Shown: positions 26,000-35,340, counted from the stretch's first letter. The stretch: 64,000 nt of DNA from Streptomyces flavidovirens DSM 40150 (GCF_000429085.1 NZ_AUBE01000002.1:40824-104823), one strand, 5' to 3'. The notes: generated by a model from the letters alone, not told the origin. Translations and numbers: made by a program.

Positions 26000-27334
26000 T
26001 TACTTGTAGACGGCGGTGATCGCCTCGGACAGGGCCCTGGGGACGTCCGGGATCATGGTGTGGGTGCCGTCGCGGACGATGTGGCGGCCCGCCACGATCG
26101 TGTGGCGTACGTCGCACGCCGACGCCGCGAAGACCGCCGTCTCGCCCCCCAGCCGCGGCAGCGGGCCCGCCGTCCGGACCGAGTCCAGGGCGATCGTCGT
26201 GAGGTCCGCCAGGGCGCCGGTCTCGATCGTGCCCGCGTCGTGCCAGCCCAGCGCCTCGTGGCCGTCGGCGGAAGCCGCGCGCAGCAGCGACGCCGCCGTC
26301 CAGTGGCCGCGCGTACGCGAGCGCAGGCGTTCGTTCAGTTCCATCGCCCGCGCCTCCTCCAGCATGTCGATCACGGCGTGGCTGTCGCTGCCCAGGGAGA
26401 GCGTGGAGCCGGCCTTCTGGAGGCGGGTCGCCGGGCCGATGCCGTCGGCCAGGTCGCGTTCCGTCGTGGGGCACATGCAGGTGCCGGTCGAGGTGCTGCC
26501 GAGGAGGGCGATGTCCTCGTCGGTGAGGTGGGTGTTGTGGACGCCCGTGGTGCGCGGGCCCAGTACACCGTGGTCCGCCAGCAGGCGGGTCGGGGTGCGG
26601 CCGTGCGTGGCCAGGCACGCGTCGTTCTCGGCGGTCTGCTCCGACAGGTGTACGTGGAGCGGTGTCACGCGGGCCTGCGCCCAGGCGGCCACCGTCGCGA
26701 GCTGGTCCGCCGGAACCGCGCGTACCGAGTGGATGGCCGCACCGATCCGCGCGTGCTCGCGGTCCTTCAGCAGCGAGGCGCGCTCCGCCCACGCGTCGGC
26801 CGTGCCGTCGGAGAAGCGCTGCTGCTGGCGGTTGGGCGGCGTGCCGAAGCCCGACGCGAGGTACGCCGTGTCGAGGAGCGTGATGCGGATGCCGGCCTCG
26901 GCGGCGGCTGCGATCAGCGCCTCGCCCATGGTGTTGGGGTCGGCGTAGGGGGTGCCGCCGGGTGCGTGGTGGAGGTAGTGGAACTCCCCCACCGCGCTGA
27001 CCCCGGCCAGCGCCATCTCGGCGTACACGGCCCTGGCCAGGTTGAAGTACGTCTCGGGGGTGAGCCGTGAGGCCACCCCGTACATCACCTCCCGCCAGGT
27101 CCAGAACGTGCCCGAGCCCACCTGCACCGTGGAGCGCAGAGCCCGGTGGAAGGCGTGCGAGTGGGTGTTGGCGAAGCCCGGCAGGGTCAGGCCCCGCAGG
27201 ACCGTGGCGCCGGGCGGCGGGGCGGGGACGTCCTTGCGTACGGCTGTGATCCGGCCGTCCACGACGTCCAGGGCCACGCCCGGCTCGACGAAAGTCTCGA
27301 GCCAGGCGTGCTCCAGCCAGTAGGTCACGTGCAC
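26000..27334 (-). CDS. hutF: Formimidoylglutamate deiminase
   Basis: 444 residues, amidohydrolase fold. It deaminates N-formimino-L-glutamate to N-formyl-L-glutamate and ammonia. The zinc site begins PGFANTHSHAFHRALRS; later are PLHVHLSEQTAEND, GVHNTHLTDEDI and STLSLGSDSHAVID. HutF marks the five-step histidine pathway, which then needs an N-formylglutamate deformylase. It overlaps the M20 gene by 10 bases and is followed by the repeat block before hutI. Confidence 0.94.
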   Translation of the reverse strand: MHVTYWLEHAWLETFVEPGVALDVVDGRITAVRKDVPAPPPGATVLRGLTLPGFANTHSHAFHRALRSTVQVGSGTFWTWREVMYGVASRLTPETYFNLARAVYAEMALAGVSAVGEFHYLHHAPGGTPYADPNTMGEALIAAAAEAGIRITLLDTAYLASGFGTPPNRQQQRFSDGTADAWAERASLLKDREHARIGAAIHSVRAVPADQLATVAAWAQARVTPLHVHLSEQTAENDACLATHGRTPTRLLADHGVLGPRTTGVHNTHLTDEDIALLGSTSTGTCMCPTTERDLADGIGPATRLQKAGSTLSLGSDSHAVIDMLEEARAMELNERLRSRTRGHWTAASLLRAASADGHEALGWHDAGTIETGALADLTTIALDSVRTAGPLPRLGGETAVFAASACDVRHTIVAGRHIVRDGTHTMIPDVPRALSEAITAVYK

Positions 27335-28581
27335 GCGAGCCCCTCCAGTACGTCGGCGAGTGCGATGACCCCCGCGACGCAGTCGTCCTCGGCGGCGTAC
27401 TCGGCCGGAGAGTGCGAGATGCCCGTGGGGTTCCGTACGAACAGCATGGCGGTCGGGACCGAAGCGGACAAAATACCCGCGTCGTGTCCCGCGCCCGTGC
27501 CGAGGACGGGAATGTCGCCGCGCTCGCTGTGGAGGAGCTTCGCGAGCTCGTCGCGCAGGGCGTGCTCGAACTCCACCACCGGGGTGAAGGACTCCTGGGT
27601 GATGTGCAGGTCGGTGCCGGAGCGGGTGGCGTTCTCGCGTGCCGCCCGCTCGATGCCGGCGATGACCTGGTCGAGAGTTTCCTGGTCAACGGCGCGTGAG
27701 TCGAGCCAGCCGCGCACCAGGGACGGGATCGCGTTGACGCCGTTCGGTTCGACCGCCACCTTCGCGAAGGTGGCGAGGGCGCCTGCCAGGCGCGCCTCGC
27801 GGCGGGCCGCGACGACCGTCTCGGCGTACGTCAGCATCGGATCGCGGCGGTCCTCCAGGCGGGTGGTGCCCGCGTGGTTCGCCTCGCCATGGAAGTCGAA
27901 CCGCCAGCGGCCGTGCGGCCAGATGGCGGATGCGATGCCGATGGGGTGGCCGGTGAGGTCGAGGGCCCGGCCCTGTTCCACGTGCAGTTCGACGAACGCG
28001 CCGATACGGGCCAGGCGCTCCGGGTCCGGGCCGATGGTGGCCGGGTCGTAGCCCGCCGCCTCCATGGCCTGCGGGAGGGTCGTTCCGTCCGCGTCGCGGA
28101 GCTCGTGGGCCTTGGCGACCGTGAGCTGCCCGGCCGCCAGGCGCGAGCCCACGCAGGCCAGCCCGAAGCGGGCGCCCTCCTCGTCACCGAAGTTGGTGAT
28201 GGCCAGCGGCTTGGTGAACTCCACTCCCCTGCGGCGGAGTTCGTCGAGCGCGGCGAAGGACGACACGACTCCGAGCGGGCCGTCGAACGCGCCGCCGTCC
28301 GGGACGGAGTCGAGGTGCGAGCCGGTGACGACCGCGTCCCCGGCGAGGGGGTCGCCCTGCCAGGCCCACTGGTTGCCGTTGCGGTCCAGCTCGTACGTCA
28401 GGCCACGGGATTCGGCCTGGGCCCTGAACCAGGCGCGGCAGTCCTGGTCGGCTGCCGTCCAGGCGTAGCGGCGGTAGCCGCCGGAGATCGCGTTACGGCC
28501 GATGGGCTTGAGGTCCGCCCACATTTCGTGGAACGAGGTGGAGGTGTGCGGCGGGCCGTCGGTGGGCGCCACGGAGGTCAC
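27325..28581 (-). CDS. M20-family amidohydrolase (allantoate amidohydrolase/N-carbamoyl-amino acid hydrolase type)
   Basis: 418 residues. Metal ligands are in [19 protein letters not shown] (His and bridging Asp), [16 protein letters not shown] and [10 protein letters not shown]; a dimerisation domain covers about 210-330. The family removes carbamoyl or ureido groups and is usually annotated as allantoate amidohydrolase. Here it overlaps hutU (ATGA) and hutF (10 bases), so it is translationally locked into the histidine operon where a HutG deformylase would be expected. I infer that it may cleave N-formylglutamate; this is not proved by sequence. Confidence 0.88.
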   Translation of the reverse strand: MTSVAPTDGPPHTSTSFHEMWADLKPIGRNAISGGYRRYAWTAADQDCRAWFRAQAESRGLTYELDRNGNQWAWQGDPLAGDAVVTGSHLDSVPDGGAFDGPLGVVSSFAALDELRRRGVEFTKPLAITNFGDEEGARFGLACVGSRLAAGQLTVAKAHELRDADGTTLPQAMEAAGYDPATIGPDPERLARIGAFVELHVEQGRALDLTGHPIGIASAIWPHGRWRFDFHGEANHAGTTRLEDRRDPMLTYAETVVAARREARLAGALATFAKVAVEPNGVNAIPSLVRGWLDSRAVDQETLDQVIAGIERAARENATRSGTDLHITQESFTPVVEFEHALRDELAKLLHSERGDIPVLGTGAGHDAGILSASVPTAMLFVRNPTGISHSPAEYAAEDDCVAGVIALADVLEGLACT

Positions 28582-30236
28582 TCGCCCTCCCGCATCGGGA
28601 CACGTACGCCCTGCGCGTCCGCCGTCTTCTCCGCGATGTCGTAGCCCGCGTCCACGTGGCGGATCACGCCCATGCCCGGATCGTTCGTCAGTACGCGGCG
28701 GATCTTCTCGCCCGCGAGCTTCGTGCCGTCGGCCACCGAGACCTGGCCCGCGTGGATGGAGCGGCCCATGCCGACGCCGCCGCCGTGGTGGATGGAGACC
28801 CAGGAGGCGCCGGAGGCGACGTTGACCATGGCGTTGAGCAGCGGCCAGTCGGCGATCGCGTCGGAGCCGTCGAGCATGGCCTCGGTCTCGCGGTAGGGCG
28901 AGGCGACGGAGCCGCAGTCGAGGTGGTCGCGGCCGATCGCGAGGGGGGCGGCGAGGGTGCCGTCGGCGACCATGTCGTTGAACAGGGCGCCCGCCTTGTC
29001 ACGCTCGCCCTGGCCCAGCCAGCAGATACGGGCCGGCAGGCCCTGGAAGTGGACGCGCTCGCCGGCCATCTTGATCCAGCGGTGCAGCGATTCGTTCTCC
29101 GGGAAGAGGTCGAGCAGCGCCTTGTCCGTCTTGTGGATGTCCGACGCCTCGCCGGACAGGGCCGCCCAGCGGAAGGGGCCCTTGCCCTCGCAGAACAGCG
29201 GGCGGATGTACGCCGGTACGAAGCCGGGGAAGTCGAAGGCGCGCGTGTAGCCGGCCAGCTTGGCCTCGCCGCGGATCGAGTTGCCGTAGTCGAAGACCTC
29301 GGCGCCGGCGTCCATGAAGCCGACCATGGCCTCGACGTGCCTGGCCATGGACTCGCGGGCGCGCAGCGTGAAGTCGGCGGGCTTCTCGGCGGCGTACGAC
29401 GCCATGTCGTCGAAGTCGACACCGACCGGGAGGTACGCGAGCGGGTCGTGGGCGCTCGTCTGGTCGGTGACGATGTCGATCGGGGCGCCCTCGGCGAGCA
29501 TGCGCGGGAGCAGCTCCGCCGCGTTGCCGAGGAGGCCGATGGAGAGCGGCTTGCGGGCGTCGCGGGCCTCGACGGCGAGCTGGAGGGCGTGCTCCAGGCT
29601 GTTGGCCTTCACGTCGAGGTAGCGGTGCTCGATGCGGCGTTCGATAGCGCGCGGGTCGACGTCGACGCAGATGGCGACGCCGTCGTTCATGGTCACGGCG
29701 AGCGGCTGGGCGCCGCCCATGCCGCCGAGGCCGGCGGTGAGAGCGATGGTGCCCGCGAGGCTGCCACCGAACTTCTTGGCCGCTACGGCCGCGAAGGTCT
29801 CGTACGTGCCCTGGAGGATGCCCTGGGTGCCGATGTAGATCCACGACCCGGCGGTCATCTGGCCGTACATGGTCAGGCCGAGCGCCTCCAGGCGGCGGAA
29901 CTCCTCCCAGTTCGCCCAGTCGCCGACCAGGTTGGAGTTGGCGATGAGCACGCGCGGCGCCCACTCGTGGGTCTGCATGACGCCGACCGGCCGCCCGGAC
30001 TGGACGAGCATCGTCTCGTCCTGCTTCAGCGTCTTCAGGGTGCGCACCATGGCGTCGAACGAGCGCCAGTCCCTGGCCGCCTTGCCCGTGCCTCCGTAGA
30101 CGACGAGCTTGTCCGGGTGCTCGGCGACCTCGGGGTCGAGGTTGTTCTGGAGCATGCGCAGGGCGGCCTCCTGCTGCCATCCCAGGGCGCTCAGCTCCGT
30201 ACCGCGCGGTGCCCGTACGGGTCGGGGTCCTGACAT
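28578..30236 (-). CDS. hutU: Urocanate hydratase
   Basis: 552 residues, the usual length. It converts urocanate to imidazolonepropionate using NAD as an electrophile. Signatures: [32 protein letters not shown] (dinucleotide loop) and [16 protein letters not shown] with the active-site Cys. ATG 30236 has GAGGAGG 7 bases upstream; the frame stays open nine codons earlier. It is the first gene of the hut operon, with a clear promoter and operator just upstream. Confidence 0.96.
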   Translation of the reverse strand: MSGPRPVRAPRGTELSALGWQQEAALRMLQNNLDPEVAEHPDKLVVYGGTGKAARDWRSFDAMVRTLKTLKQDETMLVQSGRPVGVMQTHEWAPRVLIANSNLVGDWANWEEFRRLEALGLTMYGQMTAGSWIYIGTQGILQGTYETFAAVAAKKFGGSLAGTIALTAGLGGMGGAQPLAVTMNDGVAICVDVDPRAIERRIEHRYLDVKANSLEHALQLAVEARDARKPLSIGLLGNAAELLPRMLAEGAPIDIVTDQTSAHDPLAYLPVGVDFDDMASYAAEKPADFTLRARESMARHVEAMVGFMDAGAEVFDYGNSIRGEAKLAGYTRAFDFPGFVPAYIRPLFCEGKGPFRWAALSGEASDIHKTDKALLDLFPENESLHRWIKMAGERVHFQGLPARICWLGQGERDKAGALFNDMVADGTLAAPLAIGRDHLDCGSVASPYRETEAMLDGSDAIADWPLLNAMVNVASGASWVSIHHGGGVGMGRSIHAGQVSVADGTKLAGEKIRRVLTNDPGMGVIRHVDAGYDIAEKTADAQGVRVPMREGE

Positions 30237-30268
30237 GGTGTGCCTCCTCGCGAGTGACTGCATTGGCG

Positions 30269-30297
30269 TCTATTCACATCCTGGCGAGATGAATAGA
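30269..30297. promoter_or_regulatory. Predicted hut operator, tctattca-N13-tgaataga
   Basis: Perfect 8-base inverted arms (30269-30276, 30290-30297). One arm lies in the promoter spacer and the other just past the -10 box, the usual place for a repressor site. The left arm with its flank (30260-30276) recurs with two changes upstream of the ammonia-lyase-like gene at 38474-38490. The RpiR-type regulator at 36027 is a candidate binder. Confidence 0.6.
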
Positions 30298-30306
30298 GCT
30301 AGTCAA
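30278..30306 (-). promoter_or_regulatory. Predicted hutU promoter
   Basis: On the minus strand TTGACT (30306-30301) is followed after exactly 17 bases by CAGGAT (30283-30278), a good match to the main Streptomyces vegetative consensus (TTGACN and TAGRRT). Transcription would start near 30271, leaving a leader of about 35 bases that holds the ribosome site. Confidence 0.65.
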
Positions 30307-30355
30307 TACGTCTGGGCGCCTGCGCGGCGTTCGAGTGGGTGGTTGGCTTGAACAC

Positions 30356-31738
30356 ATGCCTTCGGACATAAGCCCCGACACGGGCCCCGGCACGGGCTCG
30401 GACACCGGCCCCGGCACGGCAGCCGCCGCGCGCCGCGAGCAGGCCGTACGCGCCGCGGTCGAGCAGGGCGTCGTCGGCCCCGGCCTGCCCCTCGCCGGCC
30501 TGCTCGACGTCACCGGCATCCGCGCCTCGGCCGCCGCACTGCGCGCCGCGTTCGACGAGGTCACCCCGCCCGGCACCCCGGTCCTGCACGCCTTCGCCGT
30601 CAAGGCCACGCCGCTGGTCCCCGTCCTGCGGCTGCTGTACGAGCACGGCGGCATCGGGGCCGAAGTCGCGAGCCCCGGCGAGCTGGCCCTGGCCCGCGCC
30701 GCCGGCGTACGCCCGGCGCACACCGTCCTCGACTCCCCCGCCAAAACCCCCGCCGAGCTGAGCGAGGCCCTGGCGCTGGGCATCGCGGTCAACGCCGACA
30801 ATCCGCAGGAGCTGGCGCGCATCGACGCGCTGGCCCAGGCGGGCCCCATCACTTCCCCCGTCGGCCTGCGCGTCAATCCGCAGCTCGGCGGCGGCTCCAT
30901 CGGCGCGCTCTCCACCGCCACCGCCACCTCCAAGTTCGGCGTGGCGCTGCGCGACCCCGGCGCCCGTGCGTGGGTCGTACGCGCCTACCTGGACCGGCCG
31001 TGGCTGACCCGGCTGCACACGCACTCCGGTTCGCAGGGGCTGCCGCTGGAGCTGATGGCGCGGGGCGTGGCGGCGGCGTACGAACTCGCCGAGGAGATCA
31101 ACGCGGCGGCCGGACGGCGGCAGATCGACACCGTCGACATCGGCGGCGGCCTCCCTGTCAACTTCGCCTCCGACGCCGCGACTCCGACGTACGCCGACTA
31201 CGCCCGCCTCCTCAAGCAGCACGTCCCCGGACTGCTGGACGGGCGCTACGGCCTGGTCACCGAATTCGGCCGCTCGCTGCTCGCCAAGCACGGCACCGTC
31301 CTCGCCCGCGTCGAGTACGCGAAGACCTCCGGCGACCGGCCGATCGCCATCACCCACGCCGGCGTCCAGATCGCGACCCGGACCGTGTACGCCCCGGAGT
31401 CCTGGCCGCTGCGGATCGCGGCGTACGACGCGAAGGGCCTGCCGAAGGCCGGTCCGCCGGTCGCGCAGGACGTGGCGGGCCCGGCGTGCTTCGCGGGCGA
31501 CCTGCTGGCCGAGAACCGGCTGCTGCCGCTCCTCGGCCAGGGCGACTACGCGGCGGTGCTGGACACCGGCGCGTACTACATGGCCGCGCACTACGCCTAC
31601 AACAGCCTGGCCAGGGCGGGCATCCACGGCTTCACCGCCGGCCCCGGCGGCGTCCGCTTCAGCGTCGTACGGCCGCCGCAGACCCTCGCCGAGATCGTCA
31701 CCGAGTCGGGCGGGGCACACGCCGACGCGCTGCTGTAG
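30356..31738 (+). CDS. PLP-dependent decarboxylase, fold type III (diaminopimelate/ornithine decarboxylase family)
   Basis: 460 residues. The alanine-racemase-type barrel starts at HAFAVKATPLVPVL, whose Lys binds PLP. Then come EVASPGELALARAAGV, HTHSGSQG, IGGGLPVNF (phosphate loop), TEFGRSLLAKHG and the C-terminal GPACFAGDLLAENRLLP. It differs from standard LysA: an Ala/Thr/Gly-rich N-terminus and no obvious LysA specificity motif, so the substrate (DAP, ornithine, lysine or another) is open. ATG 30356 and GTG 30335 are both possible; neither has a clear ribosome site. It diverges from hutU and precedes an APC permease. Confidence 0.8.
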   Translation: MPSDISPDTGPGTGSDTGPGTAAAARREQAVRAAVEQGVVGPGLPLAGLLDVTGIRASAAALRAAFDEVTPPGTPVLHAFAVKATPLVPVLRLLYEHGGIGAEVASPGELALARAAGVRPAHTVLDSPAKTPAELSEALALGIAVNADNPQELARIDALAQAGPITSPVGLRVNPQLGGGSIGALSTATATSKFGVALRDPGARAWVVRAYLDRPWLTRLHTHSGSQGLPLELMARGVAAAYELAEEINAAAGRRQIDTVDIGGGLPVNFASDAATPTYADYARLLKQHVPGLLDGRYGLVTEFGRSLLAKHGTVLARVEYAKTSGDRPIAITHAGVQIATRTVYAPESWPLRIAAYDAKGLPKAGPPVAQDVAGPACFAGDLLAENRLLPLLGQGDYAAVLDTGAYYMAAHYAYNSLARAGIHGFTAGPGGVRFSVVRPPQTLAEIVTESGGAHADALL

Positions 31739-31786
31739 TCCGCCTGGCCCCGGCCCTGGCATCAGTCGCCTCGCACCGGGCAGAAA

Positions 31787-31811
31787 CTCCCCCACACCGA
31801 CATCGGGGGAG
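31787..31811 (+). promoter_or_regulatory. Hairpin covering a ribosome site
   Basis: The arms ctccccc (31787-31793) and gggggag (31805-31811) can pair; the second is the ribosome site of the APC permease, 5 bases before its ATG at 31817. The stem is only 7 bp, so an effect on translation is possible but unproved. Confidence 0.35.
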
Positions 31812-31816
31812 CTCCC

Positions 31817-33169
31817 ATGACCAGCAATTCCGAAGCATCCGGCACCGTCGACGACACGCCGCTCAAGCGGGCTCTCGGGCCCAAGCTGCTGATCCTCTTC
31901 GTGATCGGCGACATCCTGGGCACCGGCATCTACGCCACCACCGGCAAAGTGGCGGGGAAGGTCGGCGGCGCGCTGTGGCTGCCCTTCGCGATCGGCTTCG
32001 TCGTCGCGATCCTGACGGCGGCGTCGTACGTCGAACTCGTCGGCAAGTACCCGAAGGCGGCCGGCGCCGCGCTCTACACCCAGAAGGCCTTCAAGGTCCC
32101 GTTCCTCACCTTCATCATCGCCTTCATGGTGATGTGCTCGGGCCTGTCGTCCGCGAGCGCCGCCGCCCGCGCCTTCAGCGGCGACTACCTGGCGGAGTTC
32201 ACGGACGCCGTGCCGCCGACGCTCGTCGCGATCCTCTTCGTCGTCGCACTCGCCGCGCTCAACCTGCGCGGCGTGTCGGAGTCGGTGAAGACGAATGTGG
32301 TGCTGACGCTCGTCGAGGTGACCGGCCTGGCGATCATCCTGGTGATCGGCGCGTACGCCGTGTTCACCGGCGGCGGCGAGCCCGCCCGGCTCGGCGAGTT
32401 CCAGGCGTCCGGCACCGGTTACGCACTGCTCACCAGCGTGCTCGGCGCCACCGCGCTCGGCTTCTTCGCCTTCGTCGGCTTCGAGGACTCGGTCAACATG
32501 GCGGAGGAGACGAAGGATCCGCACCGCACCTTCCCGAAGGCGATCTTCATCGGCGTCGCGGTCACCGGCACCATCTACGTCCTGGTCGCCCTGGTGTCCT
32601 CGCTGCTCGTCGACTACACGACGCTCCAGAAATCCAGCGGTCCGCTGCTTGAGGTCGTGAAGGCGGGCGGGGTCGACTTCCCGCCCAAGCTCTTCGCGCT
32701 GATCGCGCTGTTCGCCGTGACCAACTCCGCGCTGATCAACATCATGATGGCCTCGCGACTCTGCTACGGCATGGCCAACGAGCGCATCCTGCCGCGCGCC
32801 ATGGGCCGGGTCCTGTCCGGGCGCCGGACGCCCGTCGTCGGCATCGTGTTCGTGTCGCTGCTCGCGATCGGGCTGGTGTCGACCGGCGAGATCGAGGGGC
32901 TCGGCGACACGACGGCGTTCCTTCTGCTGTGCGTCTTCGCCGTGGTCAATGTCGCGGTACTGGTCCTGCGCAAGGACCGCGTCGCGCACCAGCACTTCCG
33001 TACGCCGACGGCCCTGCCCGTGCTCGGCGCGATCACCGCGATCATCCTCGCCAGCCCGCTGGCGGACCGGCCCGCGGACGTCTACATCCGCGCAGGCGTA
33101 CTCATTCTGATCGGAATCGGTCTCTGGGCGATCAATAAAGCAGTAATGAAGGCACGAGGCGAAAGCTAG
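31817..33169 (+). CDS. APC-family amino acid permease
   Basis: 450 residues, 12 hydrophobic segments. The first helix carries GDILGTGIYATTGKVAGKVGG, the typical unwound APC substrate site; helix 6 region reads FFAFVGFEDSVNMAEETKDP, with the usual conserved ENxAEE-like pattern. It moves amino acids or polyamines by proton or sodium symport, or exchange. It follows the PLP decarboxylase by 78 bases, so the pair may import an amino acid for decarboxylation or export the amine. Confidence 0.92.
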   Translation: MTSNSEASGTVDDTPLKRALGPKLLILFVIGDILGTGIYATTGKVAGKVGGALWLPFAIGFVVAILTAASYVELVGKYPKAAGAALYTQKAFKVPFLTFIIAFMVMCSGLSSASAAARAFSGDYLAEFTDAVPPTLVAILFVVALAALNLRGVSESVKTNVVLTLVEVTGLAIILVIGAYAVFTGGGEPARLGEFQASGTGYALLTSVLGATALGFFAFVGFEDSVNMAEETKDPHRTFPKAIFIGVAVTGTIYVLVALVSSLLVDYTTLQKSSGPLLEVVKAGGVDFPPKLFALIALFAVTNSALINIMMASRLCYGMANERILPRAMGRVLSGRRTPVVGIVFVSLLAIGLVSTGEIEGLGDTTAFLLLCVFAVVNVAVLVLRKDRVAHQHFRTPTALPVLGAITAIILASPLADRPADVYIRAGVLILIGIGLWAINKAVMKARGES

Positions 33170-33301
33170 CTGGCATGTGCGTATGGAAAATGCCAGAACC
33201 AGGTGCCGGGACATCTCCCTGTACGTAGTCTCCTCGTCACTGCCGCAGAACATGTGTCCGGCAGTCCGCATCCGTGTGCCACACCGGAAGGGGGGTTCCG
33301 C

Positions 33302-33676
33302 ATGCCCGGAATCGACGAATGTCTGCTCGCGGCGATGGTCGTGCCCGGCGCCCGCGGAGCCTCCCTGGTGGACTGGACGAGCGGGCTCGCGCTCGGCACG
33401 GTCGGGGACTCGCCGGACGGCGACCACGAGGCCACCGCGGCACAGACGGCGGAACTGGCCCGGATGGCCGCCGAGCAGCGGGCGTTCTCCACCGACGGAC
33501 GGCCCGTCGAGGACGTCATCATCACCGCCCCGAGCGGCTACCACCTGCTGCGTTACGTCGAAACCGCCTTCGACAGCAGCGTCTTCCTGCACCTGTGGCT
33601 CGACCGCGAGGACGGCAATCTGGCCCTGGCCCGATTACGCCTGCGCGGCCTCGCAGAGCAGTTGGTCCTGGGATGA
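33302..33676 (+). CDS. Roadblock/LC7-like protein (1)
   Basis: 124 residues. The order SLVDWTSGLALGTVGDS, EDVIITAPSGYHLLRYVE and FLHLWLDREDGNLALARL matches the third Roadblock-like protein of this cluster (34966-35340) throughout, so the two are paralogues. The fold is a profilin-like sheet used by MglB and CvnB proteins to dimerise and to control small GTPases. ATG 33302 follows a purine-rich ribosome site. The gene overlaps the next by ATGA. Confidence 0.75.
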   Translation: MPGIDECLLAAMVVPGARGASLVDWTSGLALGTVGDSPDGDHEATAAQTAELARMAAEQRAFSTDGRPVEDVIITAPSGYHLLRYVETAFDSSVFLHLWLDREDGNLALARLRLRGLAEQLVLG

Positions 33677-34434
33677 CCGCTGCCGTGTCCCCGATGCTGG
33701 TCCGGCTGGCCGCCGAGCGCGCCACCGGCGCCCTGCTGCGGGACCACGGGACCCTCTACCTCGTCGAGGGGCAGGTCGTGCACGCCGAGAGCCCGGCCGC
33801 GCCCGGCATCGACGTACTGCTGACGTCGGCCGGGCGGCTGCCCGCCGAGGACTGGCGGGAGGCCGTCGACCGGGCGGGCAGCCGGGGCGGGGTCGGGCGC
33901 TTCCTCGTCGACAGCGGACGGCTGGCCGGCGGCGAGCTCGAACTCTGCCATCTGAGCGCGCTGTTCGACGCCGCCTTCTTCGCGCTGGCCCCCGGCAGCG
34001 GCCCGACCCGCTTCCGGTACGGGGCGGCGCACTGGCTGGGCCGCATACGCCCGGTCCCCGCCGCCGTGGTCGAGCGTGAATCGCGGCGGCGCAGACAGCT
34101 CCTTGACGACCTCTGGCCGTACCCGGACACCGACACCGCCCCTGTCGTACGCCGTACCGGCCCGGCCGAGCAGCCCGTCACCCCCAGGCAGCGCGCCGTA
34201 CTCGACCTGGCGGACGGCGAACGCACGCCGGGGGACATCGCGCGGGCCCTGGGCCGGCCGGCGTTCCACACGCTGATCGACGTACGAAGGCTCGCTGCGG
34301 CGGGCACGGTCGCCACCCCACGGGACACCCCAGCGCCCCCGCCGCCCGTGCCCGCCCGGGTCGCGCGGACCGGCGACGACCCGGACACCGCCCTGTTGCG
34401 CCGGCTGCGCGACGCCCTGGAGGCAAGCCTGTGA
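33673..34434 (+). CDS. DUF4388/PATAN-like protein with C-terminal winged-helix region
   Basis: 253 residues. The first 110 resemble the DUF4388 (PATAN) fold: LVRLAAERATGALLRDHGTL, YLVEGQVVHAESPAA, LPAEDWREAV and GELELCHLSALFDAAFFAL. The second half has a helix-turn-helix-like segment (about 175-215: TPRQRAVLDLADGERTPGDI then FHTLIDVRRLAAAG). PATAN domains often share operons with MglA/MglB and two-component systems. It overlaps the first Roadblock gene (ATGA). The combination suggests a regulator that pairs with the Roadblock proteins. The family call is moderate. Confidence 0.65.
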   Translation: MTAAVSPMLVRLAAERATGALLRDHGTLYLVEGQVVHAESPAAPGIDVLLTSAGRLPAEDWREAVDRAGSRGGVGRFLVDSGRLAGGELELCHLSALFDAAFFALAPGSGPTRFRYGAAHWLGRIRPVPAAVVERESRRRRQLLDDLWPYPDTDTAPVVRRTGPAEQPVTPRQRAVLDLADGERTPGDIARALGRPAFHTLIDVRRLAAAGTVATPRDTPAPPPPVPARVARTGDDPDTALLRRLRDALEASL

Positions 34435-34516
34435 TTCCCCGGTCTGTCGGCGTCGCGGCCCCCGTCGCCGCGTCATGAGGCGCGCCCTGAGACAACGCGC
34501 GGAAAGGAGAAAGCTG

Positions 34517-34900
34517 ATGACGGCCGAACCGGAAGTGCTCGACGAGCTGCGCCAGTTGACAGCCAGGGTGCCCCACGTGACGGGAGCACTGGCGGCGAGC
34601 GTCGACGGCCTCGTACTGGCCCAGGACACCCCGGCCGTGGAGGCCGAGGGGGTCGCGGCGCTCACCGCCGCGGCGCTCGGTGTCGCGACGCGGCTGACGG
34701 AGGCGACCGGTCGGGGCGCCTTCCGCGAGCTGCTGGTGCGCGGCGACGACGGCTACGTGGCCACCTACGCGGCGGGATCGTCCGCCGTCCTCACGCTCCT
34801 CGCCGAGCCGCGCGCCAACGTGGGCCGGCTGCACCTGGAGGGCCGCCGGGCCGGCGCCCGCATCGGTGCCCTGGTCGACAGCGCGCGGGAGAACGCATGA
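34517..34900 (+). CDS. Roadblock/LC7 protein (2)
   Basis: 127 residues from ATG 34517 with AAGGAG 8 bases upstream. The canonical Roadblock pattern is clear: [70 protein letters not shown] and the closing NVGRLHLEGRRAGARI. It is closer to the classical MglB/CvnB type than its two neighbours. It ends by ATGA overlap with an upstream alternative start of the next gene, indicating one operon. Confidence 0.85.
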   Translation: MTAEPEVLDELRQLTARVPHVTGALAASVDGLVLAQDTPAVEAEGVAALTAAALGVATRLTEATGRGAFRELLVRGDDGYVATYAAGSSAVLTLLAEPRANVGRLHLEGRRAGARIGALVDSARENA

Positions 34901-34965
34901 CCGCGACCAAACGCACCACAGCAGCAGCCAAGAACCCCACCGGACGAAAAGGAAGTGCGACGCTC

Positions 34966-35340
34966 ATGGCCAACACCGAAACCGCGCTCAAGGAAGCGAT
35001 GACCGGCATCGAGGGCACTCTCGGTGTCGCCCTGGTCGACTACACCAGCGGCATGGCCCTCGGCACGCTCGGCGGCGGCAAGGACCTCGACCTGGCGGTG
35101 GCCGCCGCGGGCAACACCGATGTGGTGCGCGCCAAGGTGCGCACCATGGAACACCTGGGCCTCAAGGACGAGATCGAGGACATCCTGATCACCCTGGGCG
35201 GCCAGTACCACCTGATCCGGCTCCTCAAGGGGCGCGGCGCGAACGGCCTGTTCCTCTACCTGGCGCTCGACAAGGCGCGGGCCAACCTCGCGATGGCCCG
35301 CCACCAGCTCAGGAAGATCGAGGCCGAACTCGACGTGTGA
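34966..35340 (+). CDS. Roadblock/LC7-like protein (3)
   Basis: 124 residues from ATG 34966 (MANTETALKEAMTG), with AAGGAAG upstream. Core pieces: GVALVDYTSGMALGTLGGG, EDILITLGGQYHLIRLLKG and FLYLALDKARANLAMARHQL, paralogous to the protein at 33302. ATG 34897 overlaps the preceding stop and would add a Lys-rich extension of 23 residues. It is the last gene of the cluster. Its 3' end overlaps the opposite membrane-protein gene by 32 bases. Confidence 0.8.
   Translation: MANTETALKEAMTGIEGTLGVALVDYTSGMALGTLGGGKDLDLAVAAAGNTDVVRAKVRTMEHLGLKDEIEDILITLGGQYHLIRLLKGRGANGLFLYLALDKARANLAMARHQLRKIEAELDV

Noticed and set aside
30299..33592. Minus-strand open frame of about 1097 codons opposite the PLP decarboxylase and APC permease genes
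   Set aside because: Fully antisense to two clear genes, with Arg/Gln/Asp-rich translation typical of a shadow frame.
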